The notes under the pieces: generated by a model
What the model saw: only the letters and a program-made list of their open reading frames with translations
Database searches by the model: none
Told to the model about the DNA's origin: nothing
Program-made: the position numbers and the translations under genes
Source of the DNA: Aquisphaera giovannonii
Lineage (GTDB): Bacteria > Planctomycetota > Planctomycetia > Isosphaerales > Isosphaeraceae
DNA length: 64,000 nt
Assembly (NCBI RefSeq): GCF_008087625.1
Contig: NZ_CP042997.1
Location: forward strand, 6,262,001-6,326,000
Direction of reading: 5' to 3'
In this document: piece by piece, positions 53,727 to 62,980 of the stretch
How positions within the stretch are numbered: the stretch's first letter is position 1
Layout: each line of letters opens with the position of its first letter

Positions 53727-56700
53727 ATGGCCGACTCCGACCCGAAGAAGCTGACCGACGCCCTGAAGGGGGGCACCGGCCAGGCGCCGATGATCACCCT
53801 CGTCCTGCTCCTGGCCACGACGGTGAGCGTCTTCAACCTGTCGTCGGGCAAGCCCGCGGGGTCGGCGTCCGGCACCCAACCGGCCGAGGCCCCCGCGCCC
53901 GCCGCCCCGCCGACCGCGGCCGCCCCGGCGGTGGACGACGCCGACGCCCTCGAGTCGCTCGACCCGCTCATCCGGTTCCTCAACCTGGGCTCCACGCCGC
54001 CGACGCTGGAGGCCCTCGGCAATGCGCTGGACGGCTACCGCGTCACGACGCTGATCGCCACGCTGTCGGATCCGAAGGACTCGCGGCTCGGCTACGACTT
54101 CGACATGGCCACGGAGGCCATCCAGCGGGCCATCGAGTCCGAGGGCTACAGCCTGGACCGCTTCCGCTACCCGTGGCTGGACCCGGGCCCCGCGCCCGCG
54201 GCACCGGCCGTGGCGGCGGTCCCGGCTCCGGCACCCGCCGCGCCGGCGGCGACCCCGGCCCCCTCGCCGACGCCCGCGACGCCGAAGGCGGCTACCCCGG
54301 CGGCGGCACCCGCGCCGGCCCCGGCGACGGTCCATCCGGTCGCGGTCATCGTGGCGCCCCCGGCGGCCCCCGCCAAGGGGCCGAGGTACGAGCGGCAGCC
54401 GGGCGTGATCCTCTTCCGGATCGACCGGCCCGCGCCGGAGCCGGACAAGGCCCCGGCGCCCCAGGAGCTGCTCCTCCTGCTCCTGGTCGGCGAGACCCCG
54501 ACCTGGGGCATCCAGCAGCAGGCGCTCTCCACCAGCCTGGACATCGCCTGGGAGCTCGACTTCAAGCGGAACCTCAAGGACTTCGACCGCGACCCGGCCA
54601 TCCGCATCCTCGCCCCGACGTACTCCGGCACGGCCGACTCCATGACCCGCGTCTTCCGGGCCTGGGGGGCCCGGCCCGGCCGCGAGCTGGCCCGCATCTG
54701 GGTCTGCTCCGGCGCGGCGACGACCGTGGACAAGGTCGCGTTCGAGCGGAACAGCCTCCCCGCGAAGGTCCTCTACGCGGCCACCGTCATCCCGGACGAG
54801 ATCCTCCTGCGCTCGCTCTTCCGGTACATGGCCCACCCCTCCGGCCACGAGGACCCGACCGCCCCGCCGCTGCCGAGGGGGAAGATCGCCCTCCTGGTCG
54901 AGTCGGGGTCCGGCTACGGCATCTCGGTGGGGCAGGGCTACGGGACCAGCGGCAAGACCGAGCAGTCCCGGCAGATCATCTCGATCCCGTTCCCGTCCCA
55001 GATCGCGCAGGTGCGGGCCAGCCAGGCCGGCGCCGACGCGGCGGCCGCCAAGGGCCGGGTGAGCATCCCCTTCGACCCGCCGACCGGCCGGCAGAACGAC
55101 CGGCTGCCGGCGCTCTCGCCCAAGATGACGATCGCCACGGACAGCCTGATCCTGGCCAACATCCTGGCGACGATCTCCAGCGAGGACATCCGCTACCTGG
55201 GGATCGTCGCCACCGACATCCTGGACGTCATCTACCTCACGCGGCTGATCCGGGAGAACTGCCCGGACGTGCAGATCTTCCTCGTCGGCAGCGACCTGAG
55301 GTACACCGACCCGTCGTTCACGCTCGACTTCCGCGGGACGATCATCGCGTCGTCGTACCCACTGGACGCCAGGGCCCAGGTCTGGTCGTTCCCGTTCGAG
55401 GGCTCCACCGAGCGGCGGCTCTTCGCCAACGAGTTCGACCTCGGGCGGTACAACGCCGGGCTCGTCCTGCTCAACGGCGTGAAGGACCCGAACCACGAGG
55501 ACCGGCTGGTCGTCGATTCGAGCAAGGCGGAGGACCTCCTGATCTACGGCCGCCCGTTCGTGGCCACGTTCATGGACTCGGTCAACCGGCGGCCGCAGGT
55601 CTGGATCAACCAGGTGGGTCAGTTCAACGTCTGGCCGCTCCAGGTCCTCTCGCTGAACGAGTGCGACACGACGCTGAGGGCCCAGGCGGAGGACCTGATC
55701 CCGGCGGTCGCCAGCCTGGACCCGATGGCCGAGTCGAAGAAGGACCTGCACTTCCGCTACGACTTCCCGCTCGTCTGGAAGCTCTTCTTCTGCGCGGGGA
55801 CGTTCCTCGTCTACGCGATGGTCGGGCTGTTCCTCTACACGCACACCCGGGGCGGCCGGGCCTCGAGCCGGACGAGCGTGTTCGACCCGCTGCTCCAGCG
55901 CCTCGACGCGACGCGCGACGACCGGCCGAGGAAGCGCGGGTTCCTGGTGGCCCTGGCGCTGACCTCCGCCGCCATCCCGTACTGCCTGCTGGCGGCGCCG
56001 GTGGACGTGGCCCTGCCGCCGAGGGTCGCGCCGGCCGGCGAGGGCGAGGTCCGCCTGGTCGTCGGCATGGACATCTACGCCCTGGCTGCCGTCGGCGTGC
56101 TGACGATGCTGGGCATGCTGGTGCCGCTGTCCCTCTGCGCCTACGAGTCGCTCCGGCGGCGCAGGGGAGGGCGGCCGGAGGGGGCCGCCGATCCGTCGGC
56201 GACGCCCCCGGCGCAAGCCGCACCCCCGGCCCGGGACGGCGACCGCTGGCTGACGGCGGAGGGGGGCGCCTACCGCGGGATGACGTTCCTGGTCGCGGCC
56301 ACGGGGATCGCCTGCATCCTGTATCGGCTCTACCAGTTCGCGGTCCTCCGGCCGAGCATGCCCAACGACTGGATGGCCCTGGACCGCAGCGCCCACCTGC
56401 TGGGGGGCATCTCGCCGATCGTGCCGGTCGGCTGCCTCGGCGCGGCGATCTTCTGGTGGGCGTACCTGGAGCTCAAGCGGATCTACTCGTACCCGCTCCT
56501 GCGGCGGGGCGTGGACCTGCTCTCGCTGGAGGGGATGAAGTTCAGCAAGGATTCGCCCTGGCGGCAGATCATCCCGCGGATGAACGCGCGGTTCCGGTTC
56601 TGCGTGGACCTGCTGGAATACCCGGTGAGCATCCTGATCTCGAAGAACCTGCCGCTCGCCGGGCTCATGCTCGCGGCGGCCGGGGGGATCCTCGCCTTCG

Positions 56701-57692
56701 TCTGGGGGGTCGTCTGGCCCCGATTCATCACGACGCCCGACGGCCGCCTCTTCGACCTGCTGGTCATGCTCGGGTTCATGGGCTACCTGCTCCTGCTGCT
56801 GTACTCGCAGGTGCGCTACCTGTGGCTCTGGAAGTCGCTGATGCAGCTGTTCCGGCAGGTGTCGCTGCTGCCCATGGCCGACGCCTTCGGCTCGATCCCG
56901 CCGCGGGTGGCCGCGAAGTTCGGCCGGTTCCTGCGGACCTCGCTGCACGACGACGCCGACCTGGAGATCCCGCTCCAGCAGTGCCGGCTCCTCCTGGGGA
57001 CCTCCGGGGGCGCCGCCGGGACGCCGGGGAACTCGTCGGCCCAGGAGGCGCTGCGGGCGCTCGTGGCGATCCACGAGCCGGGGACGGACATGGAGCGGTT
57101 CGAGATCGTCTCCACCGGCTGCGTCCGCCCGGTGATCTCCATGGCCTGGCCGCACCGGACGCTCGAGCAGTCCTACGGCGGGTCGATGGGCGGCCCGGCG
57201 GCGCCCGCGCCGCCGGCCTCGGCGGACGAGAAGGCCGACGAGAAGGCGGCCACCGCCGGGCTCGACCCGGCCACCATCCAGTGGCTGTCCGCCGCGGAGG
57301 GCCTCCTCGCGCTCCGGATCGTGTACCTCGTCAGCCAGTTCGCGGCGCCGCTGCGGAGCATGTCCTCGCAGCTCATCTACGGCCCGATCCTCCTGCTCCT
57401 GGCGATCGCCTGGTACCCGTTCCACCCGCAGTCGCTCATGGCCATCATGATCTGGGTCTTCATCATCTGCGGGGTCCTGGCGACGCTTTTGGTCCTCTTC
57501 CAGATCGAGCGCGACGATTTCGTCAGCCGGGTCTCCCGGACCGCGCCCAACGCGCTGAAGCTCGACCAGAACATGATCTCCAACCTGGCCCCCTACGTCG
57601 TCCCCGTGGCCGGCTTCCTGTTCACCGCGTTCCCCTCGCTGGGCTTCTGGATCGGCTCCCTCCTCGAGCCCATCGGCCGGGCGGTGAAGTGA
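53727..57692 (+). CDS. Very large multi-pass membrane protein of unknown function
   Basis: A 1321-aa protein. A single N-terminal membrane segment (about 22-37), Ala/Pro-rich low-complexity linkers (about 45-75 and 150-215), and a large soluble domain (about 225-670) with alternating strands and helices such as VILFRIDRPAPEPDK, LARIWVCSGAATTVDKVAFE, IRYLGIVATDILDVIYLTRLIRENCPDVQIFLVGSDLRY (read in pieces). This resembles a periplasmic-binding-protein type I fold. About ten membrane segments follow (near 686, 740, 785, 855, 900, 978, 1012, 1217, 1240 and 1292), with another soluble loop at about 1040-1210. No catalytic motif was recognised. It might be an envelope sensor or transporter. Confidence 0.7.
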   Translation: MADSDPKKLTDALKGGTGQAPMITLVLLLATTVSVFNLSSGKPAGSASGTQPAEAPAPAAPPTAAAPAVDDADALESLDPLIRFLNLGSTPPTLEALGNALDGYRVTTLIATLSDPKDSRLGYDFDMATEAIQRAIESEGYSLDRFRYPWLDPGPAPAAPAVAAVPAPAPAAPAATPAPSPTPATPKAATPAAAPAPAPATVHPVAVIVAPPAAPAKGPRYERQPGVILFRIDRPAPEPDKAPAPQELLLLLLVGETPTWGIQQQALSTSLDIAWELDFKRNLKDFDRDPAIRILAPTYSGTADSMTRVFRAWGARPGRELARIWVCSGAATTVDKVAFERNSLPAKVLYAATVIPDEILLRSLFRYMAHPSGHEDPTAPPLPRGKIALLVESGSGYGISVGQGYGTSGKTEQSRQIISIPFPSQIAQVRASQAGADAAAAKGRVSIPFDPPTGRQNDRLPALSPKMTIATDSLILANILATISSEDIRYLGIVATDILDVIYLTRLIRENCPDVQIFLVGSDLRYTDPSFTLDFRGTIIASSYPLDARAQVWSFPFEGSTERRLFANEFDLGRYNAGLVLLNGVKDPNHEDRLVVDSSKAEDLLIYGRPFVATFMDSVNRRPQVWINQVGQFNVWPLQVLSLNECDTTLRAQAEDLIPAVASLDPMAESKKDLHFRYDFPLVWKLFFCAGTFLVYAMVGLFLYTHTRGGRASSRTSVFDPLLQRLDATRDDRPRKRGFLVALALTSAAIPYCLLAAPVDVALPPRVAPAGEGEVRLVVGMDIYALAAVGVLTMLGMLVPLSLCAYESLRRRRGGRPEGAADPSATPPAQAAPPARDGDRWLTAEGGAYRGMTFLVAATGIACILYRLYQFAVLRPSMPNDWMALDRSAHLLGGISPIVPVGCLGAAIFWWAYLELKRIYSYPLLRRGVDLLSLEGMKFSKDSPWRQIIPRMNARFRFCVDLLEYPVSILISKNLPLAGLMLAAAGGILAFVWGVVWPRFITTPDGRLFDLLVMLGFMGYLLLLLYSQVRYLWLWKSLMQLFRQVSLLPMADAFGSIPPRVAAKFGRFLRTSLHDDADLEIPLQQCRLLLGTSGGAAGTPGNSSAQEALRALVAIHEPGTDMERFEIVSTGCVRPVISMAWPHRTLEQSYGGSMGGPAAPAPPASADEKADEKAATAGLDPATIQWLSAAEGLLALRIVYLVSQFAAPLRSMSSQLIYGPILLLLAIAWYPFHPQSLMAIMIWVFIICGVLATLLVLFQIERDDFVSRVSRTAPNALKLDQNMISNLAPYVVPVAGFLFTAFPSLGFWIGSLLEPIGRAVK

Positions 57693-57757
57693 CCGGGGAT
57701 CGGACGGGACCGGCGCGGGAGCGGGGAACGGCGCCGGCGCCGCAGGCGCAGGTGCAC

Positions 57758-57935
57758 GTGACCACGGGCGCCGCCCGTGATTCGGACGGAGCGACGCCCC
57801 TCAGCCTCGTACGTGAGTGAGATCCGATGCCTCGCGGCGGGGCTCGCCGGGCCGGCGTCGCCGCACGGAGGTCGGGCTCACGCCCGAGGCTGGAGGCTTC
57901 GCCCGTACGAGCCACCCGCTCACGCGGGTGGTCAC
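57758..57935. repeat. Dispersed inverted-repeat element, copy B
   Basis: A 178-bp copy in opposite orientation to copy A at 36470. Its last 65 bp match copy A in 62 of 65 positions (reverse complement). The left part (57758-57820) is a diverged inverted partner. It fills about half of the 365-bp gap between the large membrane protein gene and the ABC genes; nothing else is supported in the gap. Confidence 0.85.
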
Positions 57936-58057
57936 TTGCTTGTCGATCCTTCGATGGGGGCGCTTTCACGAGGCCGGCCCTGGCGGGCTCCGGGTGACAA
58001 GTGTAAGATGGCCGGCCGCTAGGGCTCGTCGGGCGGGCGGATGGGGGTAGGACCGAG

Positions 58058-58771
58058 ATGGGATCGGATCGCGAGGCGGGGGACGACGTGGCGATCCGGG
58101 CGGTCGAGGTGCGGAAGATTTACGGCATGAAGGATGCCCGGGTCGAGGCCCTGCGGGGGATCTCCGCCGAGGTCGCGCACGGCGAGCGGGTGGGCCTGCT
58201 GGGCAAGTCGGGCTCGGGGAAATCGACCTTCCTGAACCTCCTGGGCGGGCTGGACCGGCCCAGCTCCGGCGGGCTGCACGTCGGCGGGAGCGACCTGCAC
58301 GCGCTCTCGAAGCGCGAGATGGCCCGCTTCCGGTCGACGACCGTCGGGATCATCTTCCAGTCGTTCAACCTGATCGCCTCGCGGACGGCCGTCGAGAACG
58401 TCGAGCTGCCGATGGTCTTCGCCGGCGAATCCCCTCGCCGTCGCCGGGCCGCCGCCCTGGCTGCGCTGGAGGCCGTCGGGCTGGGGGGGAGGTTGGATCA
58501 CCGGCCGCACCAGATGAGCGGGGGCGAGAACCAGCGGGTGGCCGTCGCCCGGGCGTTGGTCAACCGGCCCCGAGTGATCCTGGCCGACGAGCCGACGGGC
58601 AACCTGGACAGCCAGACGGCGAGGCAGGTCATGGCCCTGATCCTCGACTACGTCCGCGAGCACGACGCCACGCTCGTCCTCGTCACCCACGACGAGGAGC
58701 TCGCCGCGGCCTGCACGGACCGGATCGTGCGGCTGGTCGACGGCCGGATCGCCGCCGAGGGCATCGTCTAG
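58058..58771 (+). CDS. ABC transporter ATP-binding protein (MacB/LolD type)
   Basis: A 237-aa ATPase with Walker A GKSGSGKS (49-56), Q-loop [16 protein letters not shown], signature [15 protein letters not shown], Walker [13 protein letters not shown] and H-loop VTHDEEL. Like the other ABC gene in the window it belongs to the DEPTGNLD branch. It is followed 22 bp later by its permease. No membrane-fusion subunit is adjacent, unlike the 44-48 kb system. Confidence 0.93.
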   Translation: MGSDREAGDDVAIRAVEVRKIYGMKDARVEALRGISAEVAHGERVGLLGKSGSGKSTFLNLLGGLDRPSSGGLHVGGSDLHALSKREMARFRSTTVGIIFQSFNLIASRTAVENVELPMVFAGESPRRRRAAALAALEAVGLGGRLDHRPHQMSGGENQRVAVARALVNRPRVILADEPTGNLDSQTARQVMALILDYVREHDATLVLVTHDEELAAACTDRIVRLVDGRIAAEGIV

Positions 58772-58793
58772 GGATCGAGAGGAGGATCGCCGC

Positions 58794-60338
58794 GTGCGCT
58801 GGATCGACCTGTTGCGGTTCCCCCTGGCCTCGCTCGGCCAGCAGAAGATGCGGACGTGCCTGACGACCCTGGGCGTGGTCTTCGGCGCCTTCGTGCTGGC
58901 CGCCAGCCTGTCCATCGACGAGGGGGTGCAGCGGACGATCGAGCGCGAATCGAGCCGAGGGGACGTCGCGCGGAAGGTGACCGTCAGCTCCGGGTGGAAG
59001 GAGGCCGAGGCGAAGCCCGCGGACGACGCGAAGGTCTCCGGTCGGATGTCGCCGGATCGCCGCGAGCGGATCCGCAAGGTGCTGGCCCAGCGGCCCCGGC
59101 AGGGCGGGGCGGCGGCGGAGCTGATCGGCCTGACGCCGGGGCGGCTGGATTCGCTCTCGCGGCTCCCCCACGTCGAGCGGGTCATCCCGGTCGTCGGCGA
59201 GGGGGGCGTCGCGACGCTCGGCAACCGGCCCGAGGGGGCGAGCGTCTCCTCCGGCGCCGGGGAGGCCCCGGAGTTCCGCAAGCGGCTCATCGCGGGCCGG
59301 GCCTTCGAGTCGGACGACGAGCGCTCGGTCCTGCTGTCCGAGATGTTCGCCTACCGGATCGGCCTGGTCGACGACGCGGACCTGGACCAGGTCCTAGGCA
59401 GGCCGCTGCGGATCGAGCTCCGGGGCCGGGAGGACGGGCCGAGCTTCTACGTCTCGCTCGCCGACCGGTCGAAGTCCGGCGGCGGCCGGGAGGAGCAGTC
59501 GGCCCTCCGCCAGCTGGCCTGGCAGATCCCGGGCGTGCTCGACCGGTTCAGCCTGACCGGCGAGGAGGCCGCCTCGCTGCGGAAGGCGATCCGGCCGGGG
59601 TCGACGCACGTGGACCCGGCCGTCGTCGCCGACGACTTCCGCGTCGTCGGCATCTTCCGAGGGATGACCGACGAGGAGCGGAAGGAGGCCTGGGCCCAGT
59701 TCGCCGCCAACTCCGACCTCGTGCTGCCCCGGCGGACGGCGGCCGACCTGGCCTTCCGCGACCCGACGCGCCGCGAGCAGGGGATCGATCAGGCCGTCCT
59801 CCTCGTGGATGACATGCGGAACGTCAAGGAGGTCGTGGACAGGGTCGAGGCCCTCGGCCTGAGGAGCCATTCGATCGTCAACTTCATCGAGCGCGAGCGG
59901 CTGACCTACCTGCTGATCTTCGGCGGCATGACGTGCGTGGCCGGCGTGGCCCTGCTCGTCTCGTCGCTGGGGATCGCCAACACGATGCTGATGAGCGTCC
60001 TGGAGCGGCGCCGCGAGATCGGCATCATGAAGGCCGTCGGGGCGGCGGACTGGCAGCTCCAGGCCGTCTTCGTCCTCGAGGGGGGCCTGATCGGCCTGGT
60101 CGGCGGGGCGCTCGGCCTGCTCCTGGCCTGGTCGATCTCGTTCCCCGGCGACGCCTGGGTGCGCTCCATGGTCCACAGCGACATGAAGATCCACCTCTCC
60201 GGCTCGATCTTCGCCTTCCCCGCCCGGATCGGCGTGACGGTCCTCCTCTTCACCGTCGCCGTCACCATCGTCGCGGCCCTCTACCCGGCCCGGCGCGCCG
60301 CCAAGGTCGACCCGGTCTCGGCGCTCCGGCACGATTGA
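58794..60338 (+). CDS. FtsX/MacB-type ABC permease
   Basis: A 514-aa permease. After an amphipathic start come one membrane segment (RTCLTTLGVVFGAFVLAASL, about 21-40), a large extracytoplasmic domain, and three C-terminal segments (LLIFGGMTCVAGVALLVSSLG, LEGGLIGLVGGALGLLLAWSI, GVTVLLFTVAVTIVAALYPAR) ending with the MacB-type YPARRAAKVDPVSALRHD. The motif ANTMLMSVLERRREIGIMKAVGA is typical of MacB/LolCE. The GTG start at 58794 has AGGAGG eight bp upstream. It pairs with the ATPase before it; the substrate is unknown (lipoprotein, peptide or lipid are all possible). Confidence 0.9.
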   Translation: MRWIDLLRFPLASLGQQKMRTCLTTLGVVFGAFVLAASLSIDEGVQRTIERESSRGDVARKVTVSSGWKEAEAKPADDAKVSGRMSPDRRERIRKVLAQRPRQGGAAAELIGLTPGRLDSLSRLPHVERVIPVVGEGGVATLGNRPEGASVSSGAGEAPEFRKRLIAGRAFESDDERSVLLSEMFAYRIGLVDDADLDQVLGRPLRIELRGREDGPSFYVSLADRSKSGGGREEQSALRQLAWQIPGVLDRFSLTGEEAASLRKAIRPGSTHVDPAVVADDFRVVGIFRGMTDEERKEAWAQFAANSDLVLPRRTAADLAFRDPTRREQGIDQAVLLVDDMRNVKEVVDRVEALGLRSHSIVNFIERERLTYLLIFGGMTCVAGVALLVSSLGIANTMLMSVLERRREIGIMKAVGAADWQLQAVFVLEGGLIGLVGGALGLLLAWSISFPGDAWVRSMVHSDMKIHLSGSIFAFPARIGVTVLLFTVAVTIVAALYPARRAAKVDPVSALRHD

Positions 60339-60361
60339 TCGACGCCCGCGGGAATGATCCA

Positions 60362-60866
60362 CCACCGATGGCACGGATAACACGGATGAACACGCGAGGA
60401 AACGGGATTGAATCCCATCCGTGCTATCCGTGCCATCCGTGATAGTGAGGGCCTTCCGGGCGTGCGGCTCGGGCTGCGGAGTGAACTACCACGGATGGCA
60501 CGGATAGCACGGATGGAGAGACGAAATGACGGATTGGAATTCATCCGTGATATCCGTGCCATCCGTGGTGGAGAAGGCCTTCCGGGCTACGGCATGGGCT
60601 GCGAAGTGATCTACCACGGATGGCACGGATATCACGGATAAAGACGAGAGGAAACGAGATTGAATCCCATCCGTGTTATCCGTGCCATCCGTGGTGGTGA
60701 AAGCCTTTCGTGTGTGCGGCTCGGGCTCGGGAGTGAACTACCACGGATGGCGCGGATAGCACGGGTGGAGAGACGAGGAGGAGGGATTGAATCCCGTCCG
60801 TGTTGTCCGTGCCATCCGTGGCGGCAAACGCCGCCTATCCGAACGATCCGCGGCATCCGCGGTGGT
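60362..60866. repeat. Four tandem palindromic units, CCACGGATGGCACGGAT family
   Basis: Units start at 60362, 60489, 60614 and 60741 (period 125-127 bp). Each begins CCACGGATGGCACGGATA and contains its near-perfect reverse complement (TATCCGTGCCATCCGTGG) about 60 bp later, joined by a variable centre, and ends with a less conserved GC-rich spacer (GCCTTCCGGGC type). The array fills the gap between the convergent ABC permease and redoxin-fusion genes. No spacers or cas genes suggest CRISPR. It is related in sequence to the 14829/14962 repeat (CCACGGAAAACACGGA). Confidence 0.9.
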
Positions 60867-60874
60867 TCAAGGTT

Positions 60875-62884
60875 TCACGGCAGCCGGATCACGCTGTTGC
60901 GGAAGAAGCCGGCCGAGTGGGGGTTGCCGGGATCTTCGCGGAAGGTCTCGCCGTCGATGAGGAACTTGTACTCGTGCGCCCCGGGGGCGAGCTCGACGGT
61001 CGCGGCGTAGGCGCCGCTCGCGTCAGGGCCGGCCATGGCGAGCGGACGCTCCTTCCAGTCGGTGAACGTGCCGACGACGGCGACCGCCTTCGCCGGCCCG
61101 GCGGGGCGGTGGCGGAAGGTGACCTCGTACCGGCCGCTCTCCAGCCGCTTCGCGGCGGGCATGCCGAGGGTCAGGTCCTGGTCGGCGAGGGTGAAATTGA
61201 TGTAGCCGACGTGCATCTCGTCCCACGTCTGCTCGCCGAAGGTGACGGCACGCCTGGGGTCCGGGTTGTTGGGGTTCTCCGCGGAGTTGTCGAAGTGGGC
61301 CTCGGTGTGGAGGATCGTCCCCTCGGGCATCGGCTTCGGCCGGTCCAGGACGTAGAGGTTCTGCCAGTCGAATTCGTACCGGGGGACGTCGAGGAGGACC
61401 TCGCGGCGGCCGTCGGGATACTCGGCGACGAACGTCATCGACCTGCCGCGCAGGTGCATGTGCGGCAGGAGCGAGAGGAGCAGCGAGGGGCGCGAGAACC
61501 GGAACTCGGCCCGCGAGACGTAGTCGCGCGTCCCGGGCGGGATCTGGAGGCGGACGTCGAGGGCCATGCCCGACATGAGCTCCTTGCGGACGGTCGCCGG
61601 GTCGGCGAAGACGAGCCCGATCCGGCTCCGGTCCACCTGCTTCGTCCCGCGGGGTGTGTAATGGAGCTGGAGGGCGATCCTCGACCCGGCCGGGATGCGC
61701 TTGGCCACGCCGTCGGCCAGGATGCGTGGCGGCATCCCGGGGGCGTACGCGGCGAGGAAGTCGCCGCCGGCCTCGTCGATCTTCTCGACGCCGGGCGGCA
61801 GCACGTAGACCACGACGTGGTGGACGACCGACGGATTCCCGGGCCGGACCTGCGAGGCCCGGACCCACACATCGCGCGTCAGCTTCGGGTCGAGCTCGAC
61901 GACCTGGTAGGGCATCGAGCCCTCGGCCGGGATCTCGAGCTCGCGGGGCATTTCCAGCACGAGGTCGGGCCGGGGGATCTGCCAGCCCTCGACGAACCGG
62001 GGCGGGGGCGGCAGGTCGGCCGGATTCCCCTCGGGTGCGCCGGCGGCGGCCCACTCGCGGATCGCCTTCTTCTCGTCGGCCGAGAGCCGGGCGTCGTTGG
62101 CGAACGTGCCGTGCTCGGGCGAGGCGTGCCACGGGGGCATCCGCCCCTCGTCGACGACCTCGGCGATCATGCTCGACCAGCCGGCCGCCTGGCGGTAGTC
62201 CATCAGGGAGAACGGGGCGATCTCGCCCGGGCGGTGGCAGGCGACGCAATGGGACTGGAGGATGCGGGAGACCTGCTTCGCGTACGTCACGCCGGCGTCC
62301 TCGGCCGGCTTCGCGGCCCGGCCGATCTTGCAGCCGGGGGCCTCCGTCCTCGGGGCCGCGACCGGCCGCCCCGCGAGTAGAGCGTCGAGGGCGTCGATCA
62401 GGTCGTTCCGCGTGGGCGAGGGTCGATGCACCCCGATGGCGTACTGGTCGTCGATGCGGCCCCGGTAGGCGACCGACCTCGATCCATCCAGGACGAAGAC
62501 CTCGGGCGTCCGCTCGGCCCCGAGGCGATCGGCCAGCTCGCCCCCCGTGTCCTTGAGGATCGGGAAGGGCAGCCCGTGCTTCTCGGCGAATCGGCCGATC
62601 GCCACCGGCCCGTCCTGGGGGTTGGCGTCGATCCCGAAGAAGGCCACGCCCCGCGCCTCGAAGTCGCGGGCCACGCCGGCCAGCCGGGGCGCGTACGCCT
62701 CGGCCAGCGGGCACTCGGTCCCCAGGAACGCCAGGACCACGACCTTCCGGTCGCGGGCCTCGTCCAGGGTGTGCCAGGCACCCCGATGGTCCTGGAGCCG
62801 GAAGCCGGCCGCCGGCGTCGTCGGCTGTCCCGCCCCGCCGAGGCCCACCGCCGCCAGGATCCCGATCCACCCCATGACTCCCAT
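60875..62884 (-). CDS. Redoxin, cytochrome-c-like, PHM-like and CBM48-like fusion protein
   Basis: A 669-aa exported protein. A signal peptide (MGVMGWIGILAAVGLGGAG) is followed by an AhpC/TlpA-like redoxin domain (about 25-175) with a single Cys58 in GTECPLAEAY. A heme-binding CVACH (213-217) with a later MPPWHA gives a monoheme cytochrome-like segment (about 195-290). A copper type II monooxygenase-like region (about 300-545) has VVHHVVVYVLP, LQLHYTP and LPHMHLRGRSM. The C terminus (about 575-669, AVAVVGTFTDWKERPLAMAG, GAHEYKFLIDGE) is an E-set/CBM48-like domain. The ATG at 62884 (GGGGG upstream) is preferred over 62938. Three of these domains occur together in planctomycete and acidobacterial oxidoreductases; the CBM48-like end is unusual. 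Confidence 0.85.
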   Translation of the reverse strand: MGVMGWIGILAAVGLGGAGQPTTPAAGFRLQDHRGAWHTLDEARDRKVVVLAFLGTECPLAEAYAPRLAGVARDFEARGVAFFGIDANPQDGPVAIGRFAEKHGLPFPILKDTGGELADRLGAERTPEVFVLDGSRSVAYRGRIDDQYAIGVHRPSPTRNDLIDALDALLAGRPVAAPRTEAPGCKIGRAAKPAEDAGVTYAKQVSRILQSHCVACHRPGEIAPFSLMDYRQAAGWSSMIAEVVDEGRMPPWHASPEHGTFANDARLSADEKKAIREWAAAGAPEGNPADLPPPPRFVEGWQIPRPDLVLEMPRELEIPAEGSMPYQVVELDPKLTRDVWVRASQVRPGNPSVVHHVVVYVLPPGVEKIDEAGGDFLAAYAPGMPPRILADGVAKRIPAGSRIALQLHYTPRGTKQVDRSRIGLVFADPATVRKELMSGMALDVRLQIPPGTRDYVSRAEFRFSRPSLLLSLLPHMHLRGRSMTFVAEYPDGRREVLLDVPRYEFDWQNLYVLDRPKPMPEGTILHTEAHFDNSAENPNNPDPRRAVTFGEQTWDEMHVGYINFTLADQDLTLGMPAAKRLESGRYEVTFRHRPAGPAKAVAVVGTFTDWKERPLAMAGPDASGAYAATVELAPGAHEYKFLIDGETFREDPGNPHSAGFFRNSVIRLP

Positions 62885-62980
62885 CGCGCGACCCCCTGTG
62901 GCCAGGCCCGACTCACTCGCCGACTCCCTGACGATCATACCACAGGTGTCAGAGGGCTTCCACAGAGCCGCCGGCCGGTC

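Noticed and set aside
60362-60866. CRISPR array
   Set aside because: The units are about 125 bp long, palindromic and without unique spacers; no cas genes are near.
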